From positions 4,279,001 through 4,343,000 of the forward strand of contig NZ_AP026966.1 in NCBI RefSeq assembly GCF_027923905.1: DNA of 64,000 bases. Direction: 5' to 3'. A program made the position numbers and the translations under genes. The stretch comes from Massilia varians (lineage in GTDB: Bacteria; Pseudomonadota; Gammaproteobacteria; Burkholderiales; Burkholderiaceae_D). Below the pieces are notes generated by a model. It worked only from the letters and a program-made list of their open reading frames with translations. It did no database searches and had not been told where the DNA came from. Positions 17,096-25,156 of the stretch are shown here, one piece after another (position 1 is the stretch's first letter; the number at the start of each line of letters is the position of its first letter).

Positions 17096-17122
17096 CATTC
17101 GGCCGCATGCGACCCCGCGCAT

Positions 17123-17178
17123 GAAATCAAAGGCCCCCTTGCCCTGCAAGCTGGCGAGCCTGCGGGACAAGGGGGCCT
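17123..17178 (-). terminator. Intrinsic terminator of the DUF47-pit operon
   Basis: An 11-bp perfect outer stem (AGGCCCCCTTG at 17131-17141 with 17168-17178) encloses a second CCCTGCA/TGCGGG stem. On the minus strand it is followed by TTTGATTT. It begins 45 bp after the pit stop codon. Confidence 0.8.
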
Positions 17179-17222
17179 CGATGATGCCCGAAACGCCGGG
17201 CAGCGCATGCCGCTTGGCCTGC

Positions 17223-18233
17223 TTACATGATGTGGGTGCCGATCCACCAGGCGATCGCCGCCATGAAGGCCGACGCCGGAATCGTGAAGATCCAGGCCCA
17301 GACGATGTTGCCCGCCACGCCCCAGCGCACCGCCGACATCTTCTGCGAGGCGCCCACGCCGACGATCGCGCCGGTGATGGTGTGGGTGGTCGAGACCGGG
17401 ATGCCGAAATAGCTCGACATCAGGAGGGTCATGGCGCCGCCGGTTTCCGCGCAGAAGCCGCCGACCGGCTTGAGCTTGGTGATCTTCTGACCCATGGTCT
17501 TGACGATGCGCCAGCCGCCGAACAGCGTGCCGAAGGCGATCGCGGCATAGCAGGAGATGATGACCCAGGCCGGCGGATGGGTGTCGTTGACGCTGACGTA
17601 GCCGGCCGCGATCAGGAGCATCCAGATGATGCCCATGGTCTTCTGGGCGTCGTTGCCGCCATGGCCCAGCGAGTAGGCGGCGGCCGACGCCAGCTGCAGG
17701 CGGCGGAACCAGGTGTCGACCTTGCGCGGCGTCGATTTCACGAAGGTCCAGGACACGATCAGCATGATGATCGAGCCGAGCGCGAAGCCGAGCAAGGGCG
17801 CGACCACGATGAAGGCCACGGTCTTGATCAGGCCACCGGAGATCAGCGAGCCGGTGCCCGCCTTGGCCACCGCCGCGCCCACCAGACCGCCGATCAGCGC
17901 GTGCGAGGACGAGGACGGGATGCCGTAGTACCAGGTGATGATGTTCCAGGCGATCGCTCCCACCAGCGCGCCGAAGATGACGTAGTGGTCGACCACGTGC
18001 GGGTCGATGGTGCCCTTGCCGATGGTTTGCGCCACCTTCATGTTGACCACGAAGATCGCGATGAAGTTGAAGAAGGCGGCCATGGCCACCGCGTGCTGGG
18101 GCTTGAGCACGCCGGTCGACACCACGGTGGCGATCGAGTTCGCCGAGTCGTGGAAGCCGTTCATGAAGTCGAACACCAGTGCCAGCAGCACCAGGGAGCC
18201 CAGCACGTAAATGCTGATGTTAATAGTTTCCAT
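17223..18233 (-). CDS. pit: Low-affinity inorganic phosphate transporter, Pit family
   Basis: A 336-residue inner-membrane protein with about ten helices. Both PiT signature halves are visible: FDFMNGFHDSANSIATVVS near the N-terminus and AYSLGHGGNDAQKTMG near the middle, together with SSSHALIGG and STTHTITGAIVG, which form the duplicated transport core. It imports phosphate, usually as a metal-phosphate complex with protons. The start at ATG 18233 removes an Arg-rich stretch with no family support. It lies 35 bp after the DUF47 gene, a standard PiT partner, and a strong terminator follows. Confidence 0.93.
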   Translation of the reverse strand: METINISIYVLGSLVLLALVFDFMNGFHDSANSIATVVSTGVLKPQHAVAMAAFFNFIAIFVVNMKVAQTIGKGTIDPHVVDHYVIFGALVGAIAWNIITWYYGIPSSSSHALIGGLVGAAVAKAGTGSLISGGLIKTVAFIVVAPLLGFALGSIIMLIVSWTFVKSTPRKVDTWFRRLQLASAAAYSLGHGGNDAQKTMGIIWMLLIAAGYVSVNDTHPPAWVIISCYAAIAFGTLFGGWRIVKTMGQKITKLKPVGGFCAETGGAMTLLMSSYFGIPVSTTHTITGAIVGVGASQKMSAVRWGVAGNIVWAWIFTIPASAFMAAIAWWIGTHIM

Positions 18234-18268
18234 GTTTGTTCTTGTTGTGCGCGTGGCGCGGTTGTCCG

Positions 18269-18895
18269 TTACGCGTTCTCGACGATGATGCCTTCGACGA
18301 TGTTCGCCACGTCTTCGCAACGGTCGGTGACGGTTTCGAGGATCTCGTAGATGGCCTTCATCTTGATCAGGTTGCGCACGTCCGGCTCGTCGCGGAACAG
18401 CTTGGACATGGCGGCGCGCATCACGTGGTCGGCGTCGGATTCGAAACGGTCGATCTCTTCGCAGATGGCGACGATCTTCTGGGCGTTGCCCATGTCATGC
18501 AGCAGCGCGACGGCTTCCTGCACCTTCTTGCAGGCCGACAGGCACAGTTCGGCCAGGCGCGCGGCTTCCGGGGTCACGGCGTGCAGGTCGTACAGCGACA
18601 CCGTCTGGGCCGCGTCTTCCATCATGTCGAGGATGTCGTCCATGCTGGTGATCAGCTTGTGGATGTCGTCGCGGTCGAGCGGGGTGATGAAGGTCTTGTG
18701 CAGCAGGTCGACGCATTCGTAGGTGATCTTGTCTGCTTGTTTTTCGATGCTTTCGACGGCGTGGGTGCGGTTTTCCAGGTCGTCGAAGTTGGTCATCAGG
18801 CCAACCATTTCCTGTGCCCCCTTCACGCACAGGGCGGCGTGTTGGTTGAACAGGTCAAAAAACTTGCCCTCCTGGGGCATCAGGCGTCCGAACAT
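18269..18895 (-). CDS. DUF47 family PhoU-like phosphate transport accessory protein
   Basis: A 208-residue all-helical protein of the PhoU-like DUF47 family. It begins MFGRLMPQEGKFFDLFNQHA, and has the characteristic metal-binding helices with ExxxD patterns (IDRFESDADHVMRA and DMMEDAAQ). These proteins accompany Pit transporters and are thought to adjust their activity. The operon order DUF47-pit on the minus strand, with a 35-bp gap, supports that role. The start ATG at 18895 is preceded by a GGAGAA-type ribosome-binding site. Confidence 0.9.
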   Translation of the reverse strand: MFGRLMPQEGKFFDLFNQHAALCVKGAQEMVGLMTNFDDLENRTHAVESIEKQADKITYECVDLLHKTFITPLDRDDIHKLITSMDDILDMMEDAAQTVSLYDLHAVTPEAARLAELCLSACKKVQEAVALLHDMGNAQKIVAICEEIDRFESDADHVMRAAMSKLFRDEPDVRNLIKMKAIYEILETVTDRCEDVANIVEGIIVENA

Positions 18896-18931
18896 ATTAT
18901 TCTCCGTTGTGAATCTCTTGGGACTTCGAGA

Positions 18932-18953
18932 CCGCTGCCACGGCTGGCAGCGG
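18932..18953 (-). other. Perfect hairpin between dnaB and the DUF47-pit operon
   Basis: CCGCTGCCA (18932-18940) pairs perfectly with TGGCAGCGG (18945-18953) around a CGGC tetraloop. It lies 30 bp after the dnaB stop. No T-run follows on the minus strand, so it may be a weak or Rho-assisted terminator. Confidence 0.5.
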
Positions 18954-18982
18954 CGAGGTGGTAAATTCGCGGCTTGTTGCTG

Positions 18983-20368
18983 TTAATCGCCCTGATAGAT
19001 GCTCAGGTTACCGCTGTAGTTGCCAAACTTGGTGTAGGAGCCGATCCAGGTAAGACGAATCGCCCCGATCGGGCCATTACGCTGCTTACCGATGATGATT
19101 TCGGCGGTTCCTTTATCCGGCGAGTCGGGGTTGTAGACCTCGTCGCGATACAGGAAGATGATAACGTCCGCATCCTGTTCGATAGCGCCCGATTCGCGCA
19201 GGTCGGACATGACGGGTCGTTTATTGGGTCGCTGTTCCAGGGAACGGTTCAGCTGGGACAGTGCGATGACGGGACAATGCAGCTCTTTCGCCAGGCCTTT
19301 CAGGCTTCGCGAAATCTCGGAAATCTCGGCGGCGCGGTTGTCGCCCGGCTGGCTGCCCTGCATCAGCTGCAGGTAGTCGACGATGATCAGGCCCAGTTTG
19401 CCGCACTGGCGCGCCAGGCGTCGTGCCCGCGCGCGCATTTCGATGGGATTGAGCGCCGGCGTCTCGTCGATATAGAGCTGGGCGTCATTCATCTTCTGAA
19501 TCGCGTGCGTCAGGCGCGGCCAGTCTTCGTCGTTCAGGCGGCCGGTACGCAGGCGGTGCTGGTCGAGCTGGCCCACGGAACCGAGCATACGCATGGCCAG
19601 CTGGGCGCCGCCCATTTCCATGGAAAACACAGCCACCGGCAGGCCGGCCTCGATCGCCACGTTCTCGCCGATGTTGACCGAGAACGCGGTCTTGCCCATC
19701 GACGGGCGGCCGGCGACGATCACCAGGTCGCCCGGCTGCAGGCCGGAGGTCATGCGATCGAGGTCGATGAAGCCGGTCGGCACGCCGGTGATCTCGCCCT
19801 GGTTCTCGCGCGAGTACAGCTCGTCGATGCGCTCGACCACCTGGGTGAGCAGCGGCTGGATCGGGTTCCAGCCCTGCTGGCCCCGGGCACCGGTTTCGGC
19901 GATCGCGAAGATCTTCGATTCGGCTTCGTCCAGCATCTGCTTGACTTCCTTGCCCTGCGGGTTGAAGGCGTTGCCCGAGATTTCGTCGGCGACCGTGATC
20001 AGGTTGCGCAGGATGCCGCGGTCGCGCACGATCTCGGCGTAGCGCCGGATGTTAGCCGCCGAGGGCGTGTTCTGCGCCATCGCGTTCAGGTACTGCAGGC
20101 CGCCCACCTCCTCGGCCTTGCCCAGCATGTTGCAGGCTTCGTAGACCGTGATCACGTCGGCCGGCTTGCCGGCGTTGATCAGGCGGACCATCTGTTCGAA
20201 GATGATGCGATGGTCGTAGCGGTAGAAATCCTCGGCGTGCATGAAGTCGGCAATGCGGTCCCAGGCCGCGTTATCGCGCAGCAGGCCGCCGATGACGGAC
20301 TGTTCTGCTTCGATGGAATGCGGCGGGATGCGCAGGGAATCGACTTGCGGATCGGATGGGGAATTCAT
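18983..20368 (-). CDS. dnaB: Replicative DNA helicase DnaB
   Basis: A 461-residue hexameric helicase that unwinds DNA ahead of the replisome and recruits primase. The N-terminal domain begins PHSIEAEQSVIGGLL. The RecA-like C-terminal half has Walker A AGRPSMGKTAFS, Walker B IIVDYLQLM and the arginine-finger region ISRSLKGLAKEL. No intein interrupts it. The start ATG at 20368 (MNSPSDPQ) lies seven bases after a perfect TATAAT, so the mRNA may be leaderless. It follows the rpsF-priB-rpsR-rplI operon, a common arrangement, but a strong terminator (20429-20456) separates them, which supports a dedicated promoter. Confidence 0.95.
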   Translation of the reverse strand: MNSPSDPQVDSLRIPPHSIEAEQSVIGGLLRDNAAWDRIADFMHAEDFYRYDHRIIFEQMVRLINAGKPADVITVYEACNMLGKAEEVGGLQYLNAMAQNTPSAANIRRYAEIVRDRGILRNLITVADEISGNAFNPQGKEVKQMLDEAESKIFAIAETGARGQQGWNPIQPLLTQVVERIDELYSRENQGEITGVPTGFIDLDRMTSGLQPGDLVIVAGRPSMGKTAFSVNIGENVAIEAGLPVAVFSMEMGGAQLAMRMLGSVGQLDQHRLRTGRLNDEDWPRLTHAIQKMNDAQLYIDETPALNPIEMRARARRLARQCGKLGLIIVDYLQLMQGSQPGDNRAAEISEISRSLKGLAKELHCPVIALSQLNRSLEQRPNKRPVMSDLRESGAIEQDADVIIFLYRDEVYNPDSPDKGTAEIIIGKQRNGPIGAIRLTWIGSYTKFGNYSGNLSIYQGD

Positions 20369-20375
20369 GGCGGGC

Positions 20376-20381
20376 ATTATA
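20376..20381 (-). promoter_or_regulatory. Candidate leaderless -10 element of dnaB
   Basis: TATAAT read leftward, then GCCCGCC, then the dnaB ATG at 20368. A transcript from this -10 would start at or one base before the A of ATG. The matching -35 region is weak (TTCAGC at 17-bp spacing). No ribosome-binding site could fit. Confidence 0.5.
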
Positions 20382-20428
20382 CCGTTTCCGGTCACACGGC
20401 TGAAATAATTGGCGAGTTTCCGGGAATA

Positions 20429-20456
20429 AAAAAAGCCGGGCGAACCCGGCTTTTTT
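20429..20456 (-). terminator. Intrinsic terminator after rplI
   Basis: AAAAAAGCCGGG, loop CGAA and CCCGGCTTTTTT form a symmetrical hairpin, active-looking in both directions. It lies just downstream of the rplI stop codon and closes the rpsF operon. Confidence 0.9.
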
Positions 20457-20474
20457 CAATTATACAACAGCAGC

Positions 20475-20927
20475 TTAAGCGGCTTCGCCGACGACGGCGA
20501 TGGTGATCTCGGACACGACGTCGGTGTGCAGCGCGACGGAGACCGGGAATTCGCCGGTGGTCTTCAGCGGGCCGGTCGGCATGCGAACCTGCGACTTCTC
20601 GACCGGGAAACCTTGCTTGCTCAGGGCTTCGGCGATGTCGAAGTTGGTGACCGAACCGAACAGACGGCCGTCCACGCCCGCCTTCTGGGCGATGGTGACG
20701 GTCATGCCGCTCAGCTTGTCGCCTTGCGCCTGGGCAGCTGCCAGCTTCTCGGCTGCTGCTTTTTCCAGTTCGGCGCGCTTGACTTCGAACTCGGCCACGG
20801 CGGCCTGGGTAGCGCGGCGTGCCATCTTTTGCGGGATCAGGAAGTTACGTGCGTAACCGTCCTTGACTTTGACGACGTCGCCCAGGTTACCGACGTTGAC
20901 GACTTTTTCGAGCAGGATAACTTGCAT
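20475..20927 (-). CDS. rplI: 50S ribosomal protein L9
   Basis: A 150-residue protein of the normal L9 size. It has the N-terminal domain [32 protein letters not shown] (shown by its start MQVILLEKV and the GYARNFL motif), the long connecting helix rich in Ala, Glu and Lys (about 40-75), and the C-terminal rRNA-binding domain. It is the last gene of the rpsF-priB-rpsR-rplI operon and is followed by a strong terminator. A GGAGAATAA ribosome-binding region precedes the ATG. Confidence 0.97.
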   Translation of the reverse strand: MQVILLEKVVNVGNLGDVVKVKDGYARNFLIPQKMARRATQAAVAEFEVKRAELEKAAAEKLAAAQAQGDKLSGMTVTIAQKAGVDGRLFGSVTNFDIAEALSKQGFPVEKSQVRMPTGPLKTTGEFPVSVALHTDVVSEITIAVVGEAA

Positions 20928-20964
20928 ATTTATTCTCCAGGTATTCTGACTGACGTGCCGCTGA

Positions 20965-21255
20965 TTAAGCGTTGTGCAGGTCGGTGTACGGCAGCAGCGC
21001 GAGGTAGCGTGCGCGCTTGATGGCGGTGTCGACCTGGCGCTGGTAGTGCGCCTTGGTGCCGGTCAGGCGTGCCGGCATGATCTTGCCGTTTTCCTGGACG
21101 AAGTCCTTCAGGGTGTCGACGTCTTTGTAATCCACTTGCTCAACGCCGGCGGCGGTGAAGCGGCAGAACTTCTTGCGCTTGAACAGCGGGTTCTGCTGTT
21201 TGCGCTTCATTTTTTCTTTGGCTTTGTTTTTGTCGAACTTTTTACCGAATGCCAT
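20965..21255 (-). CDS. rpsR: 30S ribosomal protein S18
   Basis: A 96-residue protein. The core [13 protein letters not shown] and the C-terminal [27 protein letters not shown] are diagnostic of S18. The first 20 residues are very Lys-rich ([15 protein letters not shown]), a longer N-terminus than in E. coli (75 aa) but usual in betaproteobacteria. It binds S6 in the platform of the small subunit. It lies between priB and rplI. Confidence 0.97.
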   Translation of the reverse strand: MAFGKKFDKNKAKEKMKRKQQNPLFKRKKFCRFTAAGVEQVDYKDVDTLKDFVQENGKIMPARLTGTKAHYQRQVDTAIKRARYLALLPYTDLHNA

Positions 21256-21297
21256 TTCGAGGCTCCTGTATCTAATCTAAGTTGCGCCAACCTACAG

Positions 21298-21588
21298 TTA
21301 GGCGGCACTGAAATCAATGATGTGAAACACCAAGGCTTTGCTGTTGCGGTTTTTTCGTGCAAGGAATCCGTCGAAGCGGTAGGCGGCGCCGAGTTCGGCG
21401 CTTTCCAGCCTGCCTGAAATCTCGCCTGCGCCGAGCGCGGGGATTTCAAACGCGACCTGCCTTGCCACTCCGGCCTCGACCTGCTGCGAATCGTGCATCA
21501 GGATCGCGCCCACGATGGGGACGCCGGCCGGGGTGAAACGCAGGACGTCTCGCTCCGCGATGGTCGCGATGAGCTGGAACCGGTTCAC
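21298..21588 (-). CDS. priB: Primosomal replication protein N (PriB)
   Basis: A 96-residue single-OB-fold protein, starting MNRFQLIATIAERDVLRFTPAG by its N-terminal motif, that binds single-stranded DNA and helps PriA reload DnaB at stalled forks. Its place between rpsF and rpsR is conserved across beta- and gammaproteobacteria and supports the call more than the weakly conserved sequence does. It ends 42 bp before rpsR. dnaB, its functional partner, lies just downstream of the operon. Confidence 0.93.
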   Translation of the reverse strand: MNRFQLIATIAERDVLRFTPAGVPIVGAILMHDSQQVEAGVARQVAFEIPALGAGEISGRLESAELGAAYRFDGFLARKNRNSKALVFHIIDFSAA

Positions 21589-21616
21589 TGCGCTCTACGA
21601 ATTCCCGAGAAAAAAC

Positions 21617-22003
21617 TTAGGCAGCAGCGGCCGGGGCAGCAGCAGCTGCTTCAGCGCGGTGGCTCTTGGCTGCGTCTTCGCGCTGGACCGACTTCATCAT
21701 CGGCGACGGTGCGGTTTCGGCCTTCTTCATCTTGACGGTCAGGTGACGCAGGACGGCATCATTGAACTTGAATGCGGTTTCCAGCTCGACCAGGGTCTCG
21801 TTGTCGCACTCGATGTTCATGCAGATGTAGTGAGCCTTCGGCAGCTTCTGGATCTGGTAAGCCATCTGGCGACGGCCCCAGTCTTCCACGCGATGGATGT
21901 TACCGCCGCGGCTGGTGACCGTGGTCTTGTAACGCTCGATCATCGCCGGAACTTGCTCGCTCTGGTCCGGGTGGACGATAAAAACGATTTCATAATGACG
22001 CAT
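21617..22003 (-). CDS. rpsF: 30S ribosomal protein S6
   Basis: A 128-residue protein beginning [19 protein letters not shown], with the S6 signature [21 protein letters not shown] and an acidic/Ala-rich C-terminal tail. The ATG at 22003 is set by AAGGAG eight bases upstream; an in-frame extension to 22039 lacks family support. It is the first gene of the operon. A hairpin with an unpaired CCG in the leader (22035-22062) resembles the known S6:S18 autoregulatory motif. Confidence 0.97.
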   Translation of the reverse strand: MRHYEIVFIVHPDQSEQVPAMIERYKTTVTSRGGNIHRVEDWGRRQMAYQIQKLPKAHYICMNIECDNETLVELETAFKFNDAVLRHLTVKMKKAETAPSPMMKSVQREDAAKSHRAEAAAAAPAAAA

Positions 22004-22034
22004 GCAACACTCCTTGAGGACGTTTAAACAAATG

Positions 22035-22062
22035 CCCACCTCGGCGTCAAGACGAGTGTGGG
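22035..22062 (-). promoter_or_regulatory. Candidate S6:S18 leader motif upstream of rpsF
   Basis: On the minus strand CCCAC pairs with GTGGG, enclosing an inner CGU-CUUG-ACG hairpin and an asymmetric internal loop whose 3' side reads CCGAG. The described S6:S18 motif has exactly such an internal loop with a conserved CCG, by which the S6-S18 complex represses its own operon. It lies about 32 nt before the rpsF start. Confidence 0.6.
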
Positions 22063-22223
22063 AAGGGAAAGCCTTCGATTATAGCCTGAAAACTCGGCGG
22101 ATGGAAACCCGGGCATGGTCCGGGCCGGCGACGGACCGCAAAAAGCGGGCAGGTGCGCCACGAATGCAGCAGTTGCGCACATTTTTTGCAGTTTTCCCGT
22201 GTTTGCCCTTGCGTATATCAGAA

Positions 22224-22243
22224 TACTGTACAAAAATACAGTC
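22224..22243 (+). promoter_or_regulatory. LexA-binding SOS box of the lexA promoter
   Basis: TACTGTACAAAAATACAGTC contains CTGT-N8-ACAG with the canonical spacing. It lies 31 bp before the lexA start codon, fitting autoregulation. Confidence 0.93.
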
Positions 22244-22273
22244 TGCTCTTACAACTAATGCCGTATACCACCC

Positions 22274-22906
22274 ATGCTCAAGCTCACTGCAAGGCAAGAA
22301 CAGATCCTTAACCTGATCAAGGAAGCGATCGAAAACACCGGCTTCCCGCCGACCCGCGCCGAAATCGCGGCCGAGCTGGGTTTCAAGTCGGCCAATGCGG
22401 CCGAAGAACACCTGCAGGCCCTGGCGCGCAAGGGCGCGATCGAGATTTCGCCGGGCACCTCGCGCGGCATCCGCCTGGTCGGCGCCTCGGTCGAGCAGAT
22501 CCCGATGCCGCCCCCGAACCTCATGATGTCGCTGCCGCTGGTTGGCCGCGTAGCCGCCGGTTCGCCGATCCTGGCCCAGGAACACGTCGAGGCCACCTAC
22601 TCCGTGGACGCCGCCATGTTCTCGGCGCGCCCCGACTTCCTGCTGAAGGTCAAGGGCTGGTCGATGCGCGATGCCGGCATCTGCGACGGCGACTTCCTGG
22701 CCGTCAAGAAGATCGACAGCGCCAAGAACGGCCAGATCGTGGTGGCCCGCCTGGGCGAAGAAGTCACCGTCAAGCGCTACCGCAAGACCGGCAACCTGGT
22801 CGAACTGCTGCCGGAGAATCCGGACTTCAAGGTGATCCAGGTGAACCCGGAAGACGAGTTCGCGCTCGAGGGTCTCGCTGTCGGCCTGATGCGCAGCTGG
22901 CACTAA
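22274..22906 (+). CDS. lexA: LexA repressor, SOS regulon
   Basis: A 210-residue protein. The N-terminal winged helix begins [14 protein letters not shown] and includes the recognition region [14 protein letters not shown]. The self-cleavage site is A95-G96 in VAAGSP, and the catalytic dyad is S130 (GWSM) and K167 (VTVKRY). On RecA-ssDNA it cleaves itself and releases SOS genes. A perfect-spacing SOS box upstream shows autoregulation. A hairpin with GAGCGCC/GGCGCTC arms directly follows the stop codon. Confidence 0.97.
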   Translation: MLKLTARQEQILNLIKEAIENTGFPPTRAEIAAELGFKSANAAEEHLQALARKGAIEISPGTSRGIRLVGASVEQIPMPPPNLMMSLPLVGRVAAGSPILAQEHVEATYSVDAAMFSARPDFLLKVKGWSMRDAGICDGDFLAVKKIDSAKNGQIVVARLGEEVTVKRYRKTGNLVELLPENPDFKVIQVNPEDEFALEGLAVGLMRSWH

Positions 22907-22940
22907 GAGCGCCCAACAATTCCCTTTTTGTTAGGCGCTC
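22907..22940 (+). terminator. Weak hairpin terminator candidate after lexA
   Basis: GAGCGCC (22907-22913) pairs with GGCGCTC (22934-22940), extended by AACAA/TTGTT. No T-run follows on the plus strand, though the loop contains TTTTT. It lies between convergent genes and may act in both directions. Confidence 0.5.
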
Positions 22941-22967
22941 CAGTCGTGAAGCCGCCTCCCCGGCGGC

Positions 22968-23702
22968 TTACTGAATCTTCTTGTCCGCCCAGTGTGAATC
23001 CTTCTTGATGGAATTCACTACCTTGTTGTGCTCCGCCACGTAGGCCTCGGTCGCCGAGCGCCAGGCAGCATAGTCGGCCAGCACCAGCTTCGAACTCACC
23101 TTCGCTTCCTCGCTCAGGTTTTCCTGCAGCTGCGCCAGGTAGGCGTTCGATTGCTCGATCTCTTCCTTGTTCATCAGCTTCTGGACGTCGGCCGGAATCC
23201 GCTTGGACAGCGGCATCGCCGCGTTCAGGTTGGTGACGTACTTGTTGTAGCACTCCTGCCAGGTCTGCACGGCCGCACTGATGCGGTCGATGTCGGCATT
23301 GACCTTTGACATTGCCGGAATGCGCGGCGTGGTGCAGCGGAACTCGCCCGATTTCAGGTCTTCGCCGTCATAGCCCTTGATCCAGTAATCGATGTCCTTG
23401 CGGCGCTTGGCGCGCTGCTCGATCAGCTCGAGCGAAGCGATCGCGACCTTGTTGCCCTTGGCGGCGGCTTTCTTGAACAGGTCGAGCGCCCTGGCTTCAT
23501 CGACCTCCCCTGCCTCGCCGTAGAAATACATCTGGCCCAGCGCCTGCTGGGCGGCCGGATTGCCGGCATTGGCCAGCTTGGTGTAGATCTTCAGCGCGCC
23601 CGCGTAGTCCTTCTTGTCGAACAGGGCATTGGCGTCTTCCAGCTCGCCGGCAAAGGCGGCGCCGCACAGCAGCAGGGATGCAAGGAACAGCTTGGTCTTC
23701 AT
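22968..23702 (-). CDS. Secreted Sel1/TPR-repeat protein, function unknown
   Basis: A 244-residue protein with a signal peptide (MKTKLFLASLLLCGAAFAG). Residues about 20-100 form two Sel1-like repeats (ALKIYTKLANAGNPAAQQALGQMY and ALDLFKKAAAKGNKVAIASLE). The rest is helical and charged, with several Asn/Gln and two Cys (RCTTPR and QECYNK) that could form a disulphide in the periplasm. Sel1 proteins serve as interaction scaffolds. The start ATG at 23702 is selected by the signal peptide. It converges on lexA and follows a hairpin and a repeat element, so it is probably transcribed alone. Confidence 0.75.
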   Translation of the reverse strand: MKTKLFLASLLLCGAAFAGELEDANALFDKKDYAGALKIYTKLANAGNPAAQQALGQMYFYGEAGEVDEARALDLFKKAAAKGNKVAIASLELIEQRAKRRKDIDYWIKGYDGEDLKSGEFRCTTPRIPAMSKVNADIDRISAAVQTWQECYNKYVTNLNAAMPLSKRIPADVQKLMNKEEIEQSNAYLAQLQENLSEEAKVSSKLVLADYAAWRSATEAYVAEHNKVVNSIKKDSHWADKKIQ

Positions 23703-23790
23703 GGGCAGGTGGATGAGGTAAATGGAAAGCCCATGATAGCGGCAATGTGCCGCCCTGCTCAACCGCTGAAACAAAATGATGGGCATAGGG

Positions 23791-23817
23791 GTGATCTGGT
23801 CCAGTGGACCGGATCAC
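23791..23817. other. 12-bp hairpin upstream of the Sel1 gene
   Basis: GTGATCTGGTCC (23791-23802) pairs with GGACCGGATCAC (23806-23817), with one T-G pair, around a three-base loop. It abuts repeat copy A. There is no T-run; it may be part of the repeat's flanking structure or a terminator for the PLP enzyme gene. Confidence 0.55.
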
Positions 23818-23822
23818 GCTCC

Positions 23823-23906
23823 GCCGACCGCGCGTTCAACACCAGTATGCATTGCGGCAGAGCATGCCGAAGTTGAACGCGCGGTCGGACAAGCCGACCA
23901 CCCTAC
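23823..23906. repeat. Paired-hairpin (REPIN-like) repeat, copy A, left arm truncated
   Basis: The right arm (23872-23906) is a full 35-base unit, GTTGAACGCGCGGTCGG then ACAAGCCGACCACCCTAC. It contains the stem GGTCGG/CCGACC. The left arm (23823-23840) keeps only the inner 18 bases in inverted orientation, matching at 17 of 18. The element begins 7 nt after the stop of the PLP enzyme gene. Confidence 0.85.
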
Positions 23907-23913
23907 ATATGCC

Positions 23914-25152
23914 TTATGCGTCGAGCGCCTGGCGGAAGTCCGCCAGCAGGTCCTCGGTGTCCTCGATGCCCACCGAGACCCGGATCAGGGACTCGGCGAT
24001 GCCCATGCTGGCGCGCCGCTCTGCGCCCATCTCGAAGAAGATGGTGTGCGCCACCGGGATCACCAGGGTGCGGGTGTCGCCCAGGTTGCTGGCCGGGATG
24101 CCGAGCTTCAGGCGGTTCAGGTAGTCGAAGGGGTCGATGCTGTCGACCAGCTCGAAGCTCATCAGGGAACCGCCGGTACGGAACAGCGACGTGACGATGC
24201 CGTTCTGCGGATGCGAAGCCAGGCCCGGATAGTGGACCGCCGCCACGCGCTCATCCGCCTCCAGCATCCGCGCCAGCGCCAGCGCGTTGGCGCTGGTACG
24301 CTCCATGCGCAGCGCCAGCGTCTCGGCGCCCACCGCGATGTGGTGCGCCGCTTCCGGCCCGAGGGCCGCGCCGAAGTCGCGCAGGGCCTTGGCGCGCAGC
24401 TGGGCCAGGCCCTGGGCAGCTGGCGGCTGCTTGCGGAAGTTGGCCGCGATGTGCGGGTAGGCGCTCCAGTCGAACAGGCCGGTGTCGGTCAGGGCGCCGC
24501 CGAGCGCGATGCCGTGGCCGGCGATCGACTTGGTCAGCGAGTTGACCACCAGGCCCGCCCCCACCGCCTTCGGGCGGAACAGGTAAGGCGTGGTCATGGT
24601 GTTGTCGACCACGTACAGGATGCCGCGCTCGCGGCACAGCTGGCCGATGCGCGCCAGGTCCGCCACCTGGGTGCGCGGGTTGGCGATGGTCTCGACGAAC
24701 ACCATGCGGGTATCGGGACGCAGCGCCGCTGCCACGTTGGCGACGTCGGTCGCATCGACGAAGTCCACCGCCACGCCCTGGCTCGATACCGTCTGCCACA
24801 GGCTGTTGGTGTTACCGAACAGGAAGGACGACGAGACGATGTGGTCGCCCGCCCTCAGCAGGCCCTGGAACAGCGCGCCGATCGCGCCCATGCCGGTGGC
24901 GAAGCAGATGGTGCCGACCCCGTCTTCCATCTTGCTGATCTTGTCCTCGAGCGCGCTGACCGTCGGGTTGCCCTGGCGGCCGTAGCGGAAGCCCGGTTCC
25001 TTGCCCTGGAAGACCGAGGCCAGCTGGCGCGCGTCCTGGTAGCCGAAGGCCACCGAGGTATGCACCGGCTTGTGCAGCGAGCCCTGCTCGATCGCTTTGC
25101 GGCGGTCGTTGTGCAGGATGGTGGTGGTGAAACCGTACTTCTGCTCGCTCAT
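23914..25152 (-). CDS. Cys/Met metabolism PLP-dependent enzyme (cystathionine gamma-synthase/sulfhydrylase family)
   Basis: A 412-residue enzyme of the trans-sulfuration family. Visible are YGRQGNPTVSALEDKI, the PLP-lysine region NSLTKSIAGHG (lysine near 207), VVDNTMTTPYL and the C-terminal RVSVGIEDTEDLLADF. Such enzymes add a sulfur nucleophile to an activated homoserine ester or form cystathionine. In many Burkholderiales the gene after purF is metZ, but this sequence has divergent features (MSEQKYGFTTTILHNDRRK start), so the exact reaction is left open. It starts only 4 bp after purF, so the two are co-transcribed. A REPIN-like repeat follows its stop codon. Confidence 0.85.
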   Translation of the reverse strand: MSEQKYGFTTTILHNDRRKAIEQGSLHKPVHTSVAFGYQDARQLASVFQGKEPGFRYGRQGNPTVSALEDKISKMEDGVGTICFATGMGAIGALFQGLLRAGDHIVSSSFLFGNTNSLWQTVSSQGVAVDFVDATDVANVAAALRPDTRMVFVETIANPRTQVADLARIGQLCRERGILYVVDNTMTTPYLFRPKAVGAGLVVNSLTKSIAGHGIALGGALTDTGLFDWSAYPHIAANFRKQPPAAQGLAQLRAKALRDFGAALGPEAAHHIAVGAETLALRMERTSANALALARMLEADERVAAVHYPGLASHPQNGIVTSLFRTGGSLMSFELVDSIDPFDYLNRLKLGIPASNLGDTRTLVIPVAHTIFFEMGAERRASMGIAESLIRVSVGIEDTEDLLADFRQALDA

Positions 25153-25156
25153 GGTC

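Noticed and set aside
23791..23906. Intrinsic terminator for the PLP enzyme gene
   Set aside because: The hairpins are strong but have no T-run; the sequence matches the dispersed repeat family, so it was annotated as repeat and not as terminator.
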